A stretch of DNA of 8,116 bases. Origin: Gammaproteobacteria bacterium. Lineage in GTDB: Bacteria; Pseudomonadota; Gammaproteobacteria; DSM-16500. Positions 7,701 through 8,116 of the stretch are shown piece after piece (within the stretch, counting starts at the first letter, position 1; each line of letters starts with the position of its first letter). The DNA is taken from NCBI GenBank assembly GCA_021323555.1, contig JAJONP010000087.1, positions 1-8,116 on the forward strand, read 5' to 3'. Position numbers and translations under genes: made by a program. The notes beneath the pieces are model-generated. The model did no database searches and was not told where the DNA came from. It saw only the letters and a program-made list of their open reading frames with translations.

Positions 7701-7875
7701 GTAAATGTTCACGCTTTCACAGGCAAAGTCCGTATTTGGCCAATCTCGTGCGAAAATTTTATAAAAATGTGCTCACATACGACTTGTATGCTGCGCTATT
7801 TTTATAAAATTTTCGCACGACCTTGGCTCAAATCCGAACTTTTTTTGCATGCTCAAAAGCCCCGTGAACAATTAC
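7701..7875 (+). mobile_element. 175-bp IS66-type MITE, copy B
   Basis: The element begins GTAAATGTTCACG and ends with its near-perfect inverse, CGTGAACAATTAC (12 of 13 matches), and is flanked by a perfect 8-bp direct repeat CTATTTAT. Its core is a perfect 23-bp inverted repeat, arms 7746-7768 and 7798-7820, around a 29-nt centre that contains a small hairpin (CATAC/GTATG). The inverted symmetry extends outward with gaps, so the whole element is one large imperfect palindrome. It encodes no protein. It is the longer form of the 88-bp element at 3425-3512, in the opposite orientation. GTAA ends and an 8-bp duplication fit the IS66 family. The hairpin could also affect transcription between the ankyrin gene and the regulator gene. 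Confidence 0.87.
7746..7820. repeat. 23-bp perfect inverted repeat in the MITE core
   Basis: Arms 7746-7768 (starting TCGTGCGAAAATTTTAT) and 7798-7820 are exact reverse complements. The 29-nt spacer contains CATAC (7776-7780) and GTATG (7786-7790), a second small hairpin. No T tract follows directly, so terminator activity is uncertain. Most of this structure is what the 88-bp copy lacks. Confidence 0.9.
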
Positions 7876-7883
7876 CTATTTAT
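7876..7883. repeat. Target-site duplication, right copy (MITE B)
   Basis: CTATTTAT follows the TTAC end at 7875 and equals 7693-7700. Its last three bases (TAT) are also the first bases of the first 27-bp operator unit. Confidence 0.9.
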
Positions 7884-7961
7884 AGCTGTACAGCCATAAT
7901 AATGTTTTATTGCTGTACAGCTATAATTTGATTATATGGCTCTACAGCTCTATAATATAAA
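7881..7961 (+). repeat. Three tandem 27-bp operator-like repeats
   Basis: Units start at 7881, 7908 and 7935, each opening TAT, one variable base, then a 10-bp core. The first two cores are the perfect palindrome GCTGTACAGC (7885-7894 and 7912-7921); the third is GCTCTACAGC (7939-7948), one base different. The palindromes extend outward: 18 bp with one mismatched pair at 7881-7898 and 20 bp with one mismatched pair at 7907-7926. Core centres are exactly 27 bp apart, so successive sites are about 2.6 helical turns apart. The array lies just before an XRE/HipB-like gene and overlaps its promoter, so it is most simply that regulator's own operator. Confidence 0.8.
7928..7956 (+). promoter_or_regulatory. 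Promoter of the hipB-like gene, overlapped by operators
   Basis: TTGATT (7928-7933, four of six matches to TTGACA) and a perfect TATAAT (7951-7956) are separated by an ideal 17 bp. The third palindromic core (7939-7948) fills the spacer and the second ends 7 bp upstream of the -35. Protein bound at these sites would block RNA polymerase, the usual arrangement for a self-repressed antitoxin gene. Transcription should start near 7963, with AGGAGG at 7979-7984 serving as ribosome-binding site 4 nt before the ATG. Confidence 0.7.
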
Positions 7962-7988
7962 ATAATTATTGAGATAATAGGAGGTCAG

Positions 7989-8116
7989 ATGGATCAGATA
8001 GTTTACTCACCAAAATCCCTTGGCAGTGCGCTAAAACGACAACGAAAAGCAAAAAAACTTAGCCAAAAGAAAGCGGGTGATGCATTTAAGCTTGACCAAA
8101 CCACGGTATCAAGTAT
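7989..8116 (+). CDS. HipB-like XRE-family HTH regulator (5' part only)
   Basis: The first 42 codons are in the window and the gene runs off the end. The product begins MDQIVYSPKSLGSALKRQR, then KKLSQKKAGDAFKLDQTTVSS. This is the start of a lambda-Cro/XRE helix-turn-helix, with LSQ opening helix 2 and QTTVSS in the recognition helix. The opening resembles HipB antitoxins, where a YSP...L..A.K..R segment precedes the HTH. HipB represses its own operon and neutralises the HipA kinase, so a hipA-like gene may follow outside the window. AGGAGG at 7979-7984 lies 4 nt before the ATG, rather close. Upstream are its probable promoter and three palindromic operators. The XRE fold is clear; HipB identity is likely but rests on a fragment. 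Confidence 0.75.
   Translation, partial: MDQIVYSPKSLGSALKRQRKAKKLSQKKAGDAFKLDQTTVSS

Larger units (their letters stand above)
7633..7988. other. Non-coding region with MITE and operator array
   Basis: I see no believable gene in these 356 bp. A 100-codon open frame starting at 7629 crosses a mobile element and tandem repeats and has no protein-like character. The stretch holds, in order: a degenerate copy of a MITE end (7654-7682), a full 175-bp MITE with its target duplications (7693-7883), a three-unit 27-bp repeat array (7881-7961), an embedded promoter and the ribosome-binding site of the next gene. Confidence 0.8.

Noticed and set aside
7746..7820. The 23-bp inverted repeat as a plain intrinsic terminator of the ankyrin gene
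   Set aside because: The right arm is followed by ACCTTGG, not a T tract, the loop is long, and the structure belongs to a complete mobile element with target duplications.
3425..7875. Composite transposon carrying the secreted-protein gene, prmB and the ankyrin gene between two inverted MITE copies
   Set aside because: Each copy has its own, different 8-bp target duplication, which shows two independent insertions. prmB is also a core gene unlikely to be cargo.
7629..7931. Open reading frame of 100 codons overlapping the ankyrin gene stop
   Set aside because: It runs through the partial MITE end, the whole palindromic MITE and two operator repeats, has no ribosome-binding site of its own and has a Cys/Tyr/His-rich, low-complexity product typical of chance translation.
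7881..7961. Replication-type iterons of a plasmid or integrated element
   Set aside because: No replication initiator gene is visible. The units overlap a promoter for an HTH regulator, and the palindromic cores fit operators better.

Overview
The window is an AT-rich, tightly packed stretch with every gene on the + strand. The GatCAB and PrmB sequences are gammaproteobacterial in character. GatCAB, a large ankyrin protein with no recognisable enzyme domain, and low GC together suggest an intracellular or host-associated gammaproteobacterium of the Legionellales/Coxiella type. The lineage is inferred and not proven.

Layout. Positions 1-204 hold a strong intrinsic terminator from an upstream gene, a 21-bp-stem REP-like hairpin and a probable promoter. 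Next comes the gatC-gatA-gatB operon (205-3425), encoding the tRNA-dependent amidotransferase that makes Gln-tRNA(Gln) and/or Asn-tRNA(Asn). It is followed by a small Sec-exported protein of unknown function (3630-4109), a second REP-like hairpin, and prmB (4176-5093), which methylates ribosomal protein L3. An 811-residue protein (5197-7632) carries a short pentapeptide-repeat-like block and about five ankyrin repeats; it is a candidate host-directed effector. A 356-bp non-coding region (7633-7988) leads into the start of a HipB-like XRE regulator gene that runs off the window end.

The most notable finding is a small non-coding transposable element (MITE) present in two opposite-facing copies: 88 bp at 3425-3512 and 175 bp at 7701-7875. 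Both begin GTAA and end TTAC. Each is flanked by its own perfect 8-bp direct repeat (GAAAATTA and CTATTTAT). GTAA ends with 8-bp target duplications are hallmarks of the IS66 family, so these look like IS66-type MITEs. The short copy landed exactly in the gatB stop codon and its first base rebuilt a stop (TAA to TAG). The long copy carries an extra 87-bp segment containing most of a perfect 23-bp inverted repeat, and it landed at the edge of the hipB-like control region. That control region has three tandem 27-bp units, each with a GCTGTACAGC-type palindrome; the third core sits between the -35 and -10 of a good promoter. This looks like an autoregulatory operator array.

The genes are a mix: translation quality and maturation genes (gatCAB, prmB), two accessory genes (the secreted protein and the ankyrin protein) and the start of a probable hip-type toxin-antitoxin locus.
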